Source of the DNA: Superficieibacter electus
Lineage (GTDB): Bacteria; Pseudomonadota; Gammaproteobacteria; Enterobacterales; Enterobacteriaceae
Length of the DNA: 64,000 bases
Direction: 5' to 3'
Assembly: GCF_002915575.1 (NCBI RefSeq)
Contig: NZ_PQGD01000011.1
Coordinates: 1 to 64,000, forward strand
The position numbers were made by a program, and so were the translations under genes. This document shows, piece after piece, positions 45,044 through 54,156 of the stretch. Below the pieces are notes generated by a model, which searched no databases, was not told where the DNA came from, and saw only the letters and a list, made by a program, of their open reading frames with translations. The stretch's first letter is position 1. Each line of letters opens with the position of its first letter.

Positions 45044-47302
45044 TTACTCTTCGCTGTCACCTGCGCTCGTCCGATGCGGGGAATCAATATCCACCCGATC
45101 GATTTTTTGCAGGCCGCGCATCAGTGAACCGCGACGTCCGCGTTCACCGACCACTTTCTGCAACTCTTCCGGACGCAGCTTGATCTTACGCTTGCCAACG
45201 TGGATCGTCAGTGTGCTCTGCGGCGGCAGAACGAACAGATGCGCGAGGCCATCGGTTCCGGCAGCCGCTTCGGCAGAAGGAATACTAATGATCTTGTTGC
45301 CTTTACCTTTCGACAACTGCGGCAGATCGCTCACCGGGAACATCAGCATCCGTCCGGCCTGAGTGATCGCCAGCAGCATGTCAGACTCATCTTCAATCAC
45401 CAGCGGCGGCAGAACGTGCGCGTTTTCCGGCAGCGTAATCAGCGTTTTGCCCGCGCGATTACGTGAGACCAGATCGTTAAAGGTGCAGACAAAACCGTAG
45501 CCCGCGTCTGAGGCCATCAGCAGTTTTTGCTCGTCGCCGGTCATCAACATATGCTCAACGGTGGCCCCCGGTGGCAGGGTCAGTTTGCCGGTCAGCGGCT
45601 CACCCTGACCACGCGCTGACGGTAGCGTGATCGGATCGATAGCATAGCTGCGGCCCGTGGTATCGATAAACACCACCGGCTGGTTACTCTTGCCTTTCAC
45701 CGAGGCTTTCCAGCTATCGCCTGCTTTGTAATTCAGCCCTTGCGCGTCGATATCATGGCCCTTGGCGCTACGCACCCAGCCCATTTGCGACAGAACGATG
45801 GTCACCGGTTCGGACGGCAGCATATCGTGCTCGCTCATCGCTTTCGCTTCTTCACGTTCCTGCAGCGGGGAACGGCGATCGTCACCGAAGGCATCAGCAT
45901 CCGCCTGAAGCTCTTTCTTCAGCAGGGTATTCATCTTGCGTTCGGACGCCAGAATGCCCTGAAGCTGATCGCGTTCTTTTTCCAGTTCCGCCTGCTCGCC
46001 GCGAATTTTCACCTCTTCCAGTTTGGCGAGGTGGCGCAATTTCAGTTCGAGGATCGCTTCGGCCTGGGTTTCACTGATGCCAAAGCGTGACATCAGTGCT
46101 GGCTTCGGCTCATCCTCAGTGCGGATGATCTCAATGACTTCATCAATGTTGAGAAAGGCGACCAGCAAACCTTCGAGAATATGCAGGCGCTTAAGCACTT
46201 TTTCCAGACGATGATTGAGGCGGCGGCGCACGGTGTCGCGGCGGAACACCAGCCACTCGCTTAAAATCTCCAGCAGGTTTTTCACCGCCGGACGACCGTC
46301 GAGACCAATCATGTTCAAGTTGATGCGGTAACTTTTTTCCAGATCGGTGGTGGCGAACAGGTGGTTCATCACCTGATCCATATCCACCCGGTTAGAGCGC
46401 GGGACGATCACCAGACGCGTCGGGTTTTCGTGATCTGACTCGTCGCGCAGATCGTCGACCATCGGCAGCTTTTTGTTACGCATCTGGGCGGCAATTTGCT
46501 CCAGCACGCGCGCACCGGAGGTCTGGTGCGGCAGCGCGGTAATGACGACCGCGCCATCTTCTTTTTTCCACACCGCGCGCATGCGCACCGAGCCGCGTCC
46601 GGTCTCATAAATCTTACGGATCTCGGCGCGGGACGTGATGATTTCCGCCTCGGTCGGGTAATCCGGCCCCTGGACAATATCCAGCAGTTCATCCAGCGTC
46701 GTTTTTGGCTGTTCAATCAACGTGATGGCCGCTTTTGCCACTTCACGCAGGTTGTGCGGCGGAATATCCGTCGCCATCCCGACCGCGATGCCGGTGGTGC
46801 CGTTCAGCAGAATATTTGGCAGACGCGCAGGCAGCATTTTCGGCTCCTGCATCGTGCCGTCGAAGTTCGGCACCCAGTCTGCAGTACCCTGCCCCAGCTC
46901 GCTCAGTAGCAGCTCGGCATATTTCGACAGGCGCGATTCGGTGTAACGCATCGCCGCAAAGGATTTCGGATCGTCCGGTGCCCCCCAGTTCCCCTGACCG
47001 TCAACCAGCGGATAGCGGTAGGAGAACGGCTGTGCCATTAGCACCATCGCTTCGTAGCAGGCGCTGTCGCCGTGGGGATGGTACTTACCGAGAACGTCGC
47101 CAACGGTACGGGCGGATTTTTTAAATTTCGCGCTGGCATTCAGCCCCAGCTCGGACATCGCATACACAATGCGGCGCTGTACCGGCTTAAGGCCATCGCC
47201 AATAAACGGCAGTGCCCGGTCCATGATGACGTACATGGAGTAGTTCAGGTAGGCGTTTTCTGTGAATTCATGCAGCGCAAGGCGCTCTGCCATATCGCTC
47301 AT
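45044..47302 (-). CDS. parC: DNA topoisomerase IV subunit A
   Basis: The 752-residue protein decatenates daughter chromosomes with ParE. The catalytic tyrosine is Tyr120 in [11 protein letters not shown]; the quinolone-resistance region reads HGDSACYE with Ser80 and Glu84, the susceptible residues. The C-terminal half carries GyrA-box-like beta-propeller blades. parE is not beside it in this window; in E. coli it lies a few kilobases on, after ygiN. Length and sequence match enteric ParC. Confidence 0.97.
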   Translation of the reverse strand: MSDMAERLALHEFTENAYLNYSMYVIMDRALPFIGDGLKPVQRRIVYAMSELGLNASAKFKKSARTVGDVLGKYHPHGDSACYEAMVLMAQPFSYRYPLVDGQGNWGAPDDPKSFAAMRYTESRLSKYAELLLSELGQGTADWVPNFDGTMQEPKMLPARLPNILLNGTTGIAVGMATDIPPHNLREVAKAAITLIEQPKTTLDELLDIVQGPDYPTEAEIITSRAEIRKIYETGRGSVRMRAVWKKEDGAVVITALPHQTSGARVLEQIAAQMRNKKLPMVDDLRDESDHENPTRLVIVPRSNRVDMDQVMNHLFATTDLEKSYRINLNMIGLDGRPAVKNLLEILSEWLVFRRDTVRRRLNHRLEKVLKRLHILEGLLVAFLNIDEVIEIIRTEDEPKPALMSRFGISETQAEAILELKLRHLAKLEEVKIRGEQAELEKERDQLQGILASERKMNTLLKKELQADADAFGDDRRSPLQEREEAKAMSEHDMLPSEPVTIVLSQMGWVRSAKGHDIDAQGLNYKAGDSWKASVKGKSNQPVVFIDTTGRSYAIDPITLPSARGQGEPLTGKLTLPPGATVEHMLMTGDEQKLLMASDAGYGFVCTFNDLVSRNRAGKTLITLPENAHVLPPLVIEDESDMLLAITQAGRMLMFPVSDLPQLSKGKGNKIISIPSAEAAAGTDGLAHLFVLPPQSTLTIHVGKRKIKLRPEELQKVVGERGRRGSLMRGLQKIDRVDIDSPHRTSAGDSEE

Positions 47303-47348
47303 TGATTGTGATTCCTCAACTTACACCCGACTATTGATGGGCAATATT

Positions 47349-47374
47349 GCCGCAGATACTACCCTATCTGCGGC
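47349..47374. other. Perfect ten-bp inverted repeat in the parC leader
   Basis: GCCGCAGATA (47349-47358) and TATCTGCGGC (47365-47374) form a perfect stem around six bases, 47 bp upstream of the parC ATG and next to the ten-base palindrome gcaatattgc (47341-47350). It lies between the ygiW terminator and parC. It could be a second terminator stem, an mRNA leader structure or a protein-binding site. Confidence 0.6.
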
Positions 47375-47392
47375 GTTGAGTCACAAAGAAAA

Positions 47393-47410
47393 GGGCCGGA
47401 GAACCGGCCC
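47393..47410 (-). terminator. Rho-independent terminator of ygiW
   Basis: On the minus strand GGGCCGG-ttct-CCGGCCC (47410-47393) is followed by TTTTCTTTG, a canonical terminator ten bases after the ygiW stop. Confidence 0.85.
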
Positions 47411-47419
47411 GAAGGAGAA

Positions 47420-47818
47420 TTATTTAGCGACTTTATTGATACGCTTGACGTCAATCTCAACGCCATTTCGGCCTTTATCCACTTCCCCCTGAATTTCAAC
47501 CACATCCTGCGGGGTGATGGTGACGCCGTTCCAGCGTTTGTCATCAATATCAACGTTGATGGTGCCGGAGGCATCTTTAAACAGGTACAGTTCATCGGAG
47601 ACGCGCTCGGTAATGCTACCGCGCAGGGTTACTGGCGCATCGTCATTCAGCTTTTTAGCGTTCTCAATCGTCGTCGCACTACTGTTCGGGCCGTTGAATC
47701 CACCGTTTTGCGTGGCGTTCTGCGTCGCCCCAGGCCCGTTGAACCCGCCCTGGTCGGCAGCAAAAGCCGGAGCAGCGCACAGCGCCAGGATAGCAGTCAT
47801 TGCAGCAAATTTTTTCAT
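47420..47818 (-). CDS. ygiW: BOF-family OB-fold stress protein YgiW
   Basis: The 132-residue periplasmic protein has a signal peptide (cleavage after AFA near 20), a glycine-asparagine-rich linker (GGFNGPGATQNATQNGG) and an OB-fold domain with TLRGSITERVSDELYLFKDASG. YgiW is induced by hydrogen peroxide and cadmium and is divergent from qseBC, which regulates it in relatives. The length is two residues longer than in E. coli. It has its own terminator. Confidence 0.94.
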   Translation of the reverse strand: MKKFAAMTAILALCAAPAFAADQGGFNGPGATQNATQNGGFNGPNSSATTIENAKKLNDDAPVTLRGSITERVSDELYLFKDASGTINVDIDDKRWNGVTITPQDVVEIQGEVDKGRNGVEIDVKRINKVAK

Positions 47819-47952
47819 GAGATCCTCTCCCTTCAGTTTATTTCACTTTCATTACACAGTGTAATACTTAACAACTTCTTAAGCGGACAAAATATAATTC
47901 TCTGCATACCGTCCGGTATGAGAATATCGGCTGAGTTAACACGGAGAGTCTG

Positions 47953-48612
47953 ATGCGTATTTTGCTGATAGAAGACGACAAGCTGATCGGCGACGGCTTA
48001 AAGGCCGGTCTGGCGAAAATGGGCTTTAGCCTCGACTGGTTTACCCGGGGCGAAGACGGGCGTTCAGCGCTGTACAGCGCACCCTATGATGCGGTGATCC
48101 TCGATCTCACGCTGCCTGGCATGGACGGGCTGGATATTCTGCGCGAATGGCGTGAGAAGCAGCACGACGAGCCGGTGCTGATCCTTACCGCCCGCGACGC
48201 CCTCACCCAACGCGTCGAAGGGTTGCGCCTCGGCGCGGATGATTATCTTTGTAAACCATTCGCTTTAATTGAAGTAGCCGCCCGGCTGGAGGCGCTGATC
48301 CGCCGCGCTCACGGCAAATCGCGCAGCGAGCTGAGTCACGGCCAGGTCACGCTCGATCCCGGCAGTCTGGTCGCCACGCTGGCCGGGGAGCCGCTCTCGC
48401 TTAAGCCCAAAGAGTTTGCCCTGCTGGAACTGTTGATGCGCAATATCGGTCGCGTGCTGCCGCGCAAGCTTATCGAAGAAAAGCTTTATTCCTGGGATGA
48501 TGAGGTGTCGAGCAACGCTGTTGAGGTGCATGTCCATCATCTGCGCCGCAAGCTCGGCAGTGAGTTTATCCGTACCGTTCATGGCATTGGCTATACGTTA
48601 GGTGACGAATGA
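47953..48612 (+). CDS. qseB: Response regulator QseB
   Basis: The 219-residue OmpR-type regulator has a receiver domain with acidic pocket EDD at 7-9, phosphorylation site Asp51 ([11 protein letters not shown]) and Lys near 101, and a winged-helix DNA-binding domain ([26 protein letters not shown]). It pairs with QseC in the quorum and catecholamine response affecting flagella and virulence in enterics. Its stop overlaps the qseC start. Confidence 0.96.
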   Translation: MRILLIEDDKLIGDGLKAGLAKMGFSLDWFTRGEDGRSALYSAPYDAVILDLTLPGMDGLDILREWREKQHDEPVLILTARDALTQRVEGLRLGADDYLCKPFALIEVAARLEALIRRAHGKSRSELSHGQVTLDPGSLVATLAGEPLSLKPKEFALLELLMRNIGRVLPRKLIEEKLYSWDDEVSSNAVEVHVHHLRRKLGSEFIRTVHGIGYTLGDE

Positions 48613-49958
48613 TATTTACCCGGCGACTGAGCCTGGGCCTCAGGCTGACCCTGCTTTTTTTACTGCTGGCGCTGACCGCCTGGTTTTGTGCCAGTCTGGT
48701 GGCATGGCATCAGACATCAAAACAACTTAATACCCTGTTTGATACCCAACAGCTCCAGTTTGCCCGACGGATCAGCGCAATGGATTTCAACGAGATCCGC
48801 TCACCGCAGCCGCCGCTGACACCGTCACGAAAAGTCAAAAACGGTCATTACGACGATGACGTGATGGCCTTCACCATCTATACGGCTGACGGCAAGATGG
48901 TGCTCCACGATGGTGAAAACGGGCGTGATATTCCGTTTATCTATCATCAGGATGGCTTCGAGGATGGCTATCTCAGTACCGATGATGACAAATGGCGATT
49001 CCTGTGGCTGACGACGCCGGATAACCGCTATCGTATCGTGGTCGGTCAGGAGTGGGAGTATCGCGAGGAGATGGCGCTGAAGATCATCACCTCGCAGCTC
49101 ACGCCATGGCTGATTGCTCTGCCGATAATGCTGGCGCTGCTGATCGTGCTGCTCAACCGCGAACTCGCCCCCCTGAAAAAACTCGCCCGCACCCTGCGCC
49201 GCCGTGCGCCGGAAACGGCGGATTCACTAAGCACGAAAGGCGTTCCCAGTGAGGTGCGCCCGCTGGTGGATGCGCTCAATCACCTGTTTCACCGCACGCA
49301 TGAAATGATGATCCGCGAACGACGATTTACCTCGGATGCCGCACACGAGCTGCGCAGTCCATTGACTGCGCTGAAGGTGCAGACTGAGGTGGCCCAGTTG
49401 ATGATGGACGATCCGCAGGCGCGGGAAAAAGCGCTGGCGCAATTGCATACGGGGATTGACCGTGCCACCCGGCTGGTCGATCAGTTGCTTACGCTCTCGC
49501 GGCTGGATTCGCTGGAAAATTTGGATGATGTGCAGCCTGTTCCCCTCGCAGAACTTCTGCAATCCGCCGTAATGGATGTCTATCATCCGGCACACCAGGC
49601 GGGAGTCGAAGTGAGCCTTCACCTTAACGCAGAAGACGTAACCCGCACAGGGCAGCCGCTACTGCTGAGCCTGCTGGTTCGCAATCTGCTCGATAACGCC
49701 GTACGTTATTGTCCACCGGGTAGCCATGTGGATGTTACGCTTTATCACCGCCGTTTCTCGATCGAGGACAATGGCCCAGGCGTTGATAACGAGACGCTGG
49801 CCCGACTTGGCGAGCGTTTTTACCGTCCGCCCGGTCAGGATCAGCCTGGAAGCGGGCTGGGGTTGTCAATCGTACAGCGCATCGCCACGCTACATCAGAT
49901 GTCGGTGACGTTCGGCCGTGCGCCCGGCGGTGGGTTTGCCGCTATTGTACAGTGGTGA
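48609..49958 (+). CDS. qseC: Sensor histidine kinase QseC
   Basis: The 449-residue kinase has two membrane helices (about 13-35 and 165-182) flanking a periplasmic sensor domain, a HAMP linker, His246 in the [12 protein letters not shown] box and an ATPase domain with [10 protein letters not shown] and a [11 protein letters not shown]-box. It phosphorylates QseB in response to autoinducer-3 and host catecholamines. Start overlaps the qseB stop (ATGA-type overlap). Confidence 0.96.
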   Translation: MIFTRRLSLGLRLTLLFLLLALTAWFCASLVAWHQTSKQLNTLFDTQQLQFARRISAMDFNEIRSPQPPLTPSRKVKNGHYDDDVMAFTIYTADGKMVLHDGENGRDIPFIYHQDGFEDGYLSTDDDKWRFLWLTTPDNRYRIVVGQEWEYREEMALKIITSQLTPWLIALPIMLALLIVLLNRELAPLKKLARTLRRRAPETADSLSTKGVPSEVRPLVDALNHLFHRTHEMMIRERRFTSDAAHELRSPLTALKVQTEVAQLMMDDPQAREKALAQLHTGIDRATRLVDQLLTLSRLDSLENLDDVQPVPLAELLQSAVMDVYHPAHQAGVEVSLHLNAEDVTRTGQPLLLSLLVRNLLDNAVRYCPPGSHVDVTLYHRRFSIEDNGPGVDNETLARLGERFYRPPGQDQPGSGLGLSIVQRIATLHQMSVTFGRAPGGGFAAIVQW

Positions 49959-50064
49959 TCTTATTATTGCGTTATTAGCAAAAGTCTTTGCACATTTTGC
50001 TAATTTCTCTGCGTTTCGCCCTGGCGTAATATAGCGGGCAAACGTCATTTATTGGGAACGCATC

Positions 50065-50646
50065 ATGAGCAATATTCTGATTATTAACGGGGCGAAAAAG
50101 TTTGCCCATTCTAACGGCCAGCTTAACGATACCCTGACCGACGTGGCGCAAAGCTATCTGCGCGATGCCGGTCATGAGGTTCGGGTAGTGCGCGCGGAAA
50201 GCGATTACGATGTGAAAGAGGAAGTGCAGAACTTCCTCTGGGCTGACACCATCATCTGGCAAATGCCGGGCTGGTGGATGGGCGCACCGTGGACGGTAAA
50301 GAAGTATATTGATGATGTGTTTACTGAAGGCCACGGTTCACTCTACGCCAGCGACGGCCGCACCCGCTCCGATGCCAGCAAAAAATACGGTTCCGGCGGT
50401 CTGCTGCACGGTAAAAAATACATGCTTTCCCTGACCTGGAATGCGCCGATGGACGCCTTTACCGATCCGGAGCAGTTTTTCCACGGCGTCGGTGTGGATG
50501 GTGTGTATTTACCCTTCCATAAAGCCAATCAGTTCCTGGCGCTTGAACCGCTGCCAACGTTTATCGCCAATGACGTGATCAAACTTCCGGATGTCCCGCG
50601 CGATATCGCAGAATATCGCAAGCATCTGGCGGCGATTTTTGGTTAA
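50065..50646 (+). CDS. mdaB: NADPH quinone reductase MdaB
   Basis: The 193-residue flavodoxin-fold enzyme reduces quinones by two electrons, protecting against oxidative stress. It has the FAD pyrophosphate region ILIINGAKKFAHSNGQLN at the start, and PGWWMGAPWTVKKYIDDVF near 75. Length matches E. coli. ygiN follows by 36 bases, and the pair forms a quinone redox cycle. Confidence 0.96.
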   Translation: MSNILIINGAKKFAHSNGQLNDTLTDVAQSYLRDAGHEVRVVRAESDYDVKEEVQNFLWADTIIWQMPGWWMGAPWTVKKYIDDVFTEGHGSLYASDGRTRSDASKKYGSGGLLHGKKYMLSLTWNAPMDAFTDPEQFFHGVGVDGVYLPFHKANQFLALEPLPTFIANDVIKLPDVPRDIAEYRKHLAAIFG

Positions 50647-50682
50647 ATGTGGGGATTAATTGCACAAGGAGTTGAGTAAATC

Positions 50683-50997
50683 ATGTTGACCGTTATTGCT
50701 GAAATTCGTACTCGTCCGGGCCAGCATCATCGTCAGGCGGTGCTGGACCAGTTTGCCAAAACCATTCCGCTTGTTCTTCAGGAAGCGGGCTGTCACGGTT
50801 ATATGCCGCTGGTCGATCATGCGGCGGGCGTCAGTTTCCAGACCACCGCCCCGGATTCCATCATCATGCTTGAGCAATGGGAAAGCGTGGCGCACCTTGA
50901 AGCGCATCTGCAAACGCCGCACATGAAAGCGCACGGCGAGGCGGTAAAAGGTAGCGTGCTGGAAACCCATATTCGCATTCTGGAGCAAGGGGTGTAA
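50683..50997 (+). CDS. ygiN: Quinol monooxygenase YgiN
   Basis: The 104-residue ABM-fold protein (ferredoxin-like beta-barrel dimer) begins MLTVIAEIRTRPGQHH and has SIIMLEQWESVAHLEAHL. It oxidises quinol, cycling with MdaB. An AAGGAG site precedes the ATG. In E. coli parE lies a little further on; here the conserved order breaks immediately after this gene with a tandem REP array. Confidence 0.95.
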   Translation: MLTVIAEIRTRPGQHHRQAVLDQFAKTIPLVLQEAGCHGYMPLVDHAAGVSFQTTAPDSIIMLEQWESVAHLEAHLQTPHMKAHGEAVKGSVLETHIRILEQGV

Positions 50998-50999
50998 TC

Positions 51000-51345
51000 C
51001 ACCGCTCTGCCTCGTTTGCCGGGCGGCACTGCGTTTGCCCGGCCTACTCGCTCTTCGCGCCACCGGGCAGGCATTAACCCCGTTCCGGCCGTGCCATACT
51101 CTGTATGTAGGCCCGGTAAGCGCAGCGCCATCGGGCACGGCATCCACCCCAACCCGGCCGCGTCATACTCTGTATGTAGGCCCAGTAAGCGCAGCGCCAC
51201 CGGGCACGGCATCCACCCCAACCCGGCCGCGTCATACTCTGTATGTAGGCCCGATAAGCGCAGCGCCACCGGGCACGGCATCCACCCCAACCCGGCCGCG
51301 TCATACTCTGTATGTAGGCCCGGTAAGCGCAGCGCCACCGGGCAC
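51000..51345. repeat. REP-type array with 69-bp tandem repeats
   Basis: After a first diverged REP pair, a 69-bp unit starting tgtatgtaggcccggtaag recurs at 51102, 51171, 51240 and 51309 (last one cut short). Each unit holds a REP core gcgcagcgccaccgggcac plus a unique spacer (catccaccccaacccgg). Three to four units are nearly identical. Because 69 is divisible by three the array stays open in all frames, giving false ORFs. It marks the break in conserved order after ygiN. Confidence 0.9.
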
Positions 51346-51350
51346 GGCGC

Positions 51351-52541
51351 TTACCAGTACAGCTTCCAGCTTTGGCTGATCCTCACCAGCGCCTCTACGT
51401 AAAAATAGTCTCCCCAGCTACAGCACTCATCCACCCCTTTATCACTGGCAAGATGATAAACCGAATGCTTCAGCAGTCCGTTCCCCGGCTCGTCTAATCC
51501 GGTCAGATAATGCTTCGTCAGCGACGAGAAAATCTTCAGCGCCCACTGCTGATACGCCTCGCGGTCCGGATCGCTCACCGGCAATTGCTTCACCAGTTCC
51601 AGTAGCCCGCAGACCGCGATAGCCGCCGAGGAGGAGTCGCGCAGCGCGTCGGTGCCCACCAGCGCCAGATCCCAGTGGCACACACCGTCTTCCGGCAAAC
51701 GGTTGAGGAAGTAATTTGCCAGCCGCTTCGACAACATCACCATGGTTTTATCACCGGTATAGAGATAGCTCAGCAGGAAGCCGTAAATCCCCCACGCCTG
51801 CCCGCGCGACCAGCAGGAATCATCCGCATAGCCCTGCTGCGTATTGCCGAAGCGCGCTTCGCCGGTAACGACATCCATATAGTAAGTATGAAACGTCGAC
51901 GCATCCGGGCGTATGAGATACGTTGCCGCCTGCATGACGTGCGCTTTTGCCGCGTCGGCATAGCGCGGGTCGCCGGTCTGCTCCGTCGCCCAGTAAAGCA
52001 ATGGCAGGTTCATGTTACAGTCGATGATCATGCGCCCGGCCTGCTCAGGATCGTTAAGATCGCCCCATGCCTGAATGATATTAGCCTTTGCGTGAAAACG
52101 CTCCAGCAGCGCTTCCGCCGCCTGCAGGGCAAAGCCGCGCGCTTCCCGGTTGCCGGTCAAGCGCCAGGACGCCATGCAGGAAAGGGTATATAAAAAACCC
52201 AAATCATGGGTGCTGGTATCGTGGCGGCTGGCAATACGTACGCCAAACGAACGCACGTGTTTCTCTGCCATCTGGCGGAACGCATCGTCACCGCTCATCT
52301 CCCACGCCAGCCAGAGTTGCCCGGTCCAGAAACTGGTGGTCCACTCCACATTCTCCGTCAGCGGATATTTTCCGTTCACGCAGGCTTCTGCCGGAAATTT
52401 TTCCCCGAATTCCGTTAAATGACGGCGAATCAGTTCAAGGGTGTGATGACGTGCTGTCGTTAATTGATCTTTCAGCACCTGTGGATTTAGCGGCGCGTCC
52501 GGACAAGCACGTAATCTTTCCTCGGCGATTTGACTTAACAT
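51351..52541 (-). CDS. GH88 unsaturated glucuronyl hydrolase
   Basis: The 396-residue cytoplasmic enzyme is an alpha/alpha-barrel of family GH88 (or GH105). Candidate catalytic aspartates lie in HDLGFLYTLSC near 112 and IIDCNMNLPLLYWA near 173, with RGQAWGIYGFLLSYLYTG and the SSSAAIAVCGLLEL helices typical of the family. It hydrolyses the unsaturated uronic acid left by polysaccharide lyases. The permease stop lies 12 bases upstream, so both are one operon. Confidence 0.88.
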   Translation of the reverse strand: MLSQIAEERLRACPDAPLNPQVLKDQLTTARHHTLELIRRHLTEFGEKFPAEACVNGKYPLTENVEWTTSFWTGQLWLAWEMSGDDAFRQMAEKHVRSFGVRIASRHDTSTHDLGFLYTLSCMASWRLTGNREARGFALQAAEALLERFHAKANIIQAWGDLNDPEQAGRMIIDCNMNLPLLYWATEQTGDPRYADAAKAHVMQAATYLIRPDASTFHTYYMDVVTGEARFGNTQQGYADDSCWSRGQAWGIYGFLLSYLYTGDKTMVMLSKRLANYFLNRLPEDGVCHWDLALVGTDALRDSSSAAIAVCGLLELVKQLPVSDPDREAYQQWALKIFSSLTKHYLTGLDEPGNGLLKHSVYHLASDKGVDECCSWGDYFYVEALVRISQSWKLYW

Positions 52542-52552
52542 ATTTCGGTTCC

Positions 52553-53815
52553 TTATTTAGCGGTACTATTTTCAACGACATCATATTTCTTTCTGCCCCG
52601 TGCCTGACAGGCAGAAAGGGTGAAAGCAGAAATAAACGTAAAGAACAACGCTGTTGCCCCCATGATGATATAAGTATGCTCAAAGCCAATACGGTCATAC
52701 AAAATACCGGCCGGAGAGGAGACCACAACGTTACCGACATAGAGCATTGCCTGATAGCCCAGTAAATACATAGTGGCATTCACACGCTTATCAAAATGCT
52801 CCGCAATATATTTGAATACTGAAACCAGCAGCAGGCAGATTTCCAGGCCATACAGCGGTTTGAGAACAGAAATCAGCAAATGGGAGTCGCATATCCCGGA
52901 AATAATCAGACGTGCGCCGACCAGCGCACCGACCAGTAGCAGGCCACGTTTCGCGCCGATGGCGTTGACGAAAAATGGGATCACCATATACATGATGAAT
53001 TCCATCCCGGACTGCACCGTACCGAGGTAGCCGAAAATAGCGTTACCCTGATGGACATCATTAAAAAAGGTGACGAAATAGCGCGAGAACTGCTGTTCAG
53101 CAATAAACATCATCCATGCGACGCCAGCCACATACAGACAAAAAGCCCAGAATTTGCGGTTTTTCAGTAACTGCCAGACATCGGCCGGGACGATTTTTTG
53201 TTTCGTCAGGACCTCGCCGGCCTGGGCCGAATTTACATTGACCTTCAGGCTCAGTAGCACGATTAGCATAATAATCGACGCGATGCTGCCAAGAATAAAG
53301 TTATACGCCGGAGAGAGGTTAAACAGCAGGCCGGAGAACGAAGACGCCACTGCCCAGCCCAGCGATCCCCACATGCGGATCTGCCCGAACTCCATACCGT
53401 TCAGACGGCTGAAGCGATCGGAATAAGATTCACAGGCGGCGACGCCTGCATACCAGGCGAAACTCAGGTAAATTGCACCAACGATAATGCCGATGAGTGT
53501 ATTAGAGAGTAACAATGGCTGGTAAATATAAATAAAAAACGGAGCCATTAATGCTGACATAATCACGACAAAATAGAGCAAATATTTACTCATGCCTATT
53601 TTATCGAGAATATAGCCGTAGATCGGTTTCAGTATTACCGAGAAAATGCCGTTAACGGCAAATACGGTGCCGATTTCGGTTCCGCTCAGATTAGCTTTTT
53701 GCCCCAGCCAGATCGCCAGCAGACCAATACTTGCCGACCAGGTAAAAAAGTAGAGAAAGATAAAGGTGCTGATTTTATAATATTCAGCCCTGTTTTTCGT
53801 TGGCGTATTTTCCAT
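52553..53815 (-). CDS. LacY-type oligosaccharide:proton symporter (MFS)
   Basis: The 420-residue permease has twelve membrane helices and oligosaccharide:H+ symporter features: FLYFFTWSASIGLLAIWLG in helix 1 and a VILKPIYGYILDKIGMSKYLLY segment in loop 2-3 matching the KPxxGxxxDKxG motif of LacY relatives. It probably imports the unsaturated oligosaccharide cleaved by the linked GH88 enzyme. It is separated from the upstream DUF2264 gene by a repeat block. Confidence 0.87.
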   Translation of the reverse strand: MENTPTKNRAEYYKISTFIFLYFFTWSASIGLLAIWLGQKANLSGTEIGTVFAVNGIFSVILKPIYGYILDKIGMSKYLLYFVVIMSALMAPFFIYIYQPLLLSNTLIGIIVGAIYLSFAWYAGVAACESYSDRFSRLNGMEFGQIRMWGSLGWAVASSFSGLLFNLSPAYNFILGSIASIIMLIVLLSLKVNVNSAQAGEVLTKQKIVPADVWQLLKNRKFWAFCLYVAGVAWMMFIAEQQFSRYFVTFFNDVHQGNAIFGYLGTVQSGMEFIMYMVIPFFVNAIGAKRGLLLVGALVGARLIISGICDSHLLISVLKPLYGLEICLLLVSVFKYIAEHFDKRVNATMYLLGYQAMLYVGNVVVSSPAGILYDRIGFEHTYIIMGATALFFTFISAFTLSACQARGRKKYDVVENSTAK

Positions 53816-53864
53816 ACATTCCTCGACGAAAAGAGAATAAAGTTAATTAGTTTTGTGTCGGGAC

Positions 53865-54146
53865 TGACCACCCTCACCCCAGCCCTCTCCCTGAGGGAGA
53901 GGGGGTATTACGTACAACCCCGCAGGCCCGGTAAACACAGCGCCACCGGGCACGGCAGCACTGACCACCCTCACCCCAGCCCTCTCCCTGAGGGAGAGGG
54001 GGCATTACGTACAACCCCGCCGGCCCGGTAAACACAGCGCCACCGGGCAAGGCCTGACCACCCTCACCCCGGCCCTCTCCCTGAGGGAGAGGAGGTACTC
54101 CGTTCAACCATGTAGGCCCGGTAAGCGCAGCGCCACCGGGCGCGGT
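53865..54146. repeat. Three-unit repeat block with inverted 10-bp arms
   Basis: Units of about 95 bp begin tgaccaccctcacccc at 53865, 53962 and 54055. Each contains CCCTCTCCCT-g-AGGGAGAGGG, two ten-bp arms separated by one base, and then a REP core (ggtaaacacagcgccaccggg). The third unit ends with a plain REP. It sits between the DUF2264 gene and the permease gene and may lower expression of the downstream genes or hold a separate promoter. Confidence 0.85.
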
Positions 54147-54156
54147 ATCGCCGGAC

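Noticed and set aside
51102-51345. Tandem 69-bp repeats as a CRISPR array
   Set aside because: Spacers between cores are identical, units carry REP cores, and there are no cas genes.
51035-51402. Long open frames with repeated peptide units over the 51-kb repeats
   Set aside because: They arise because the 69-bp REP unit is divisible by three; no start signal and frames are open on both strands.
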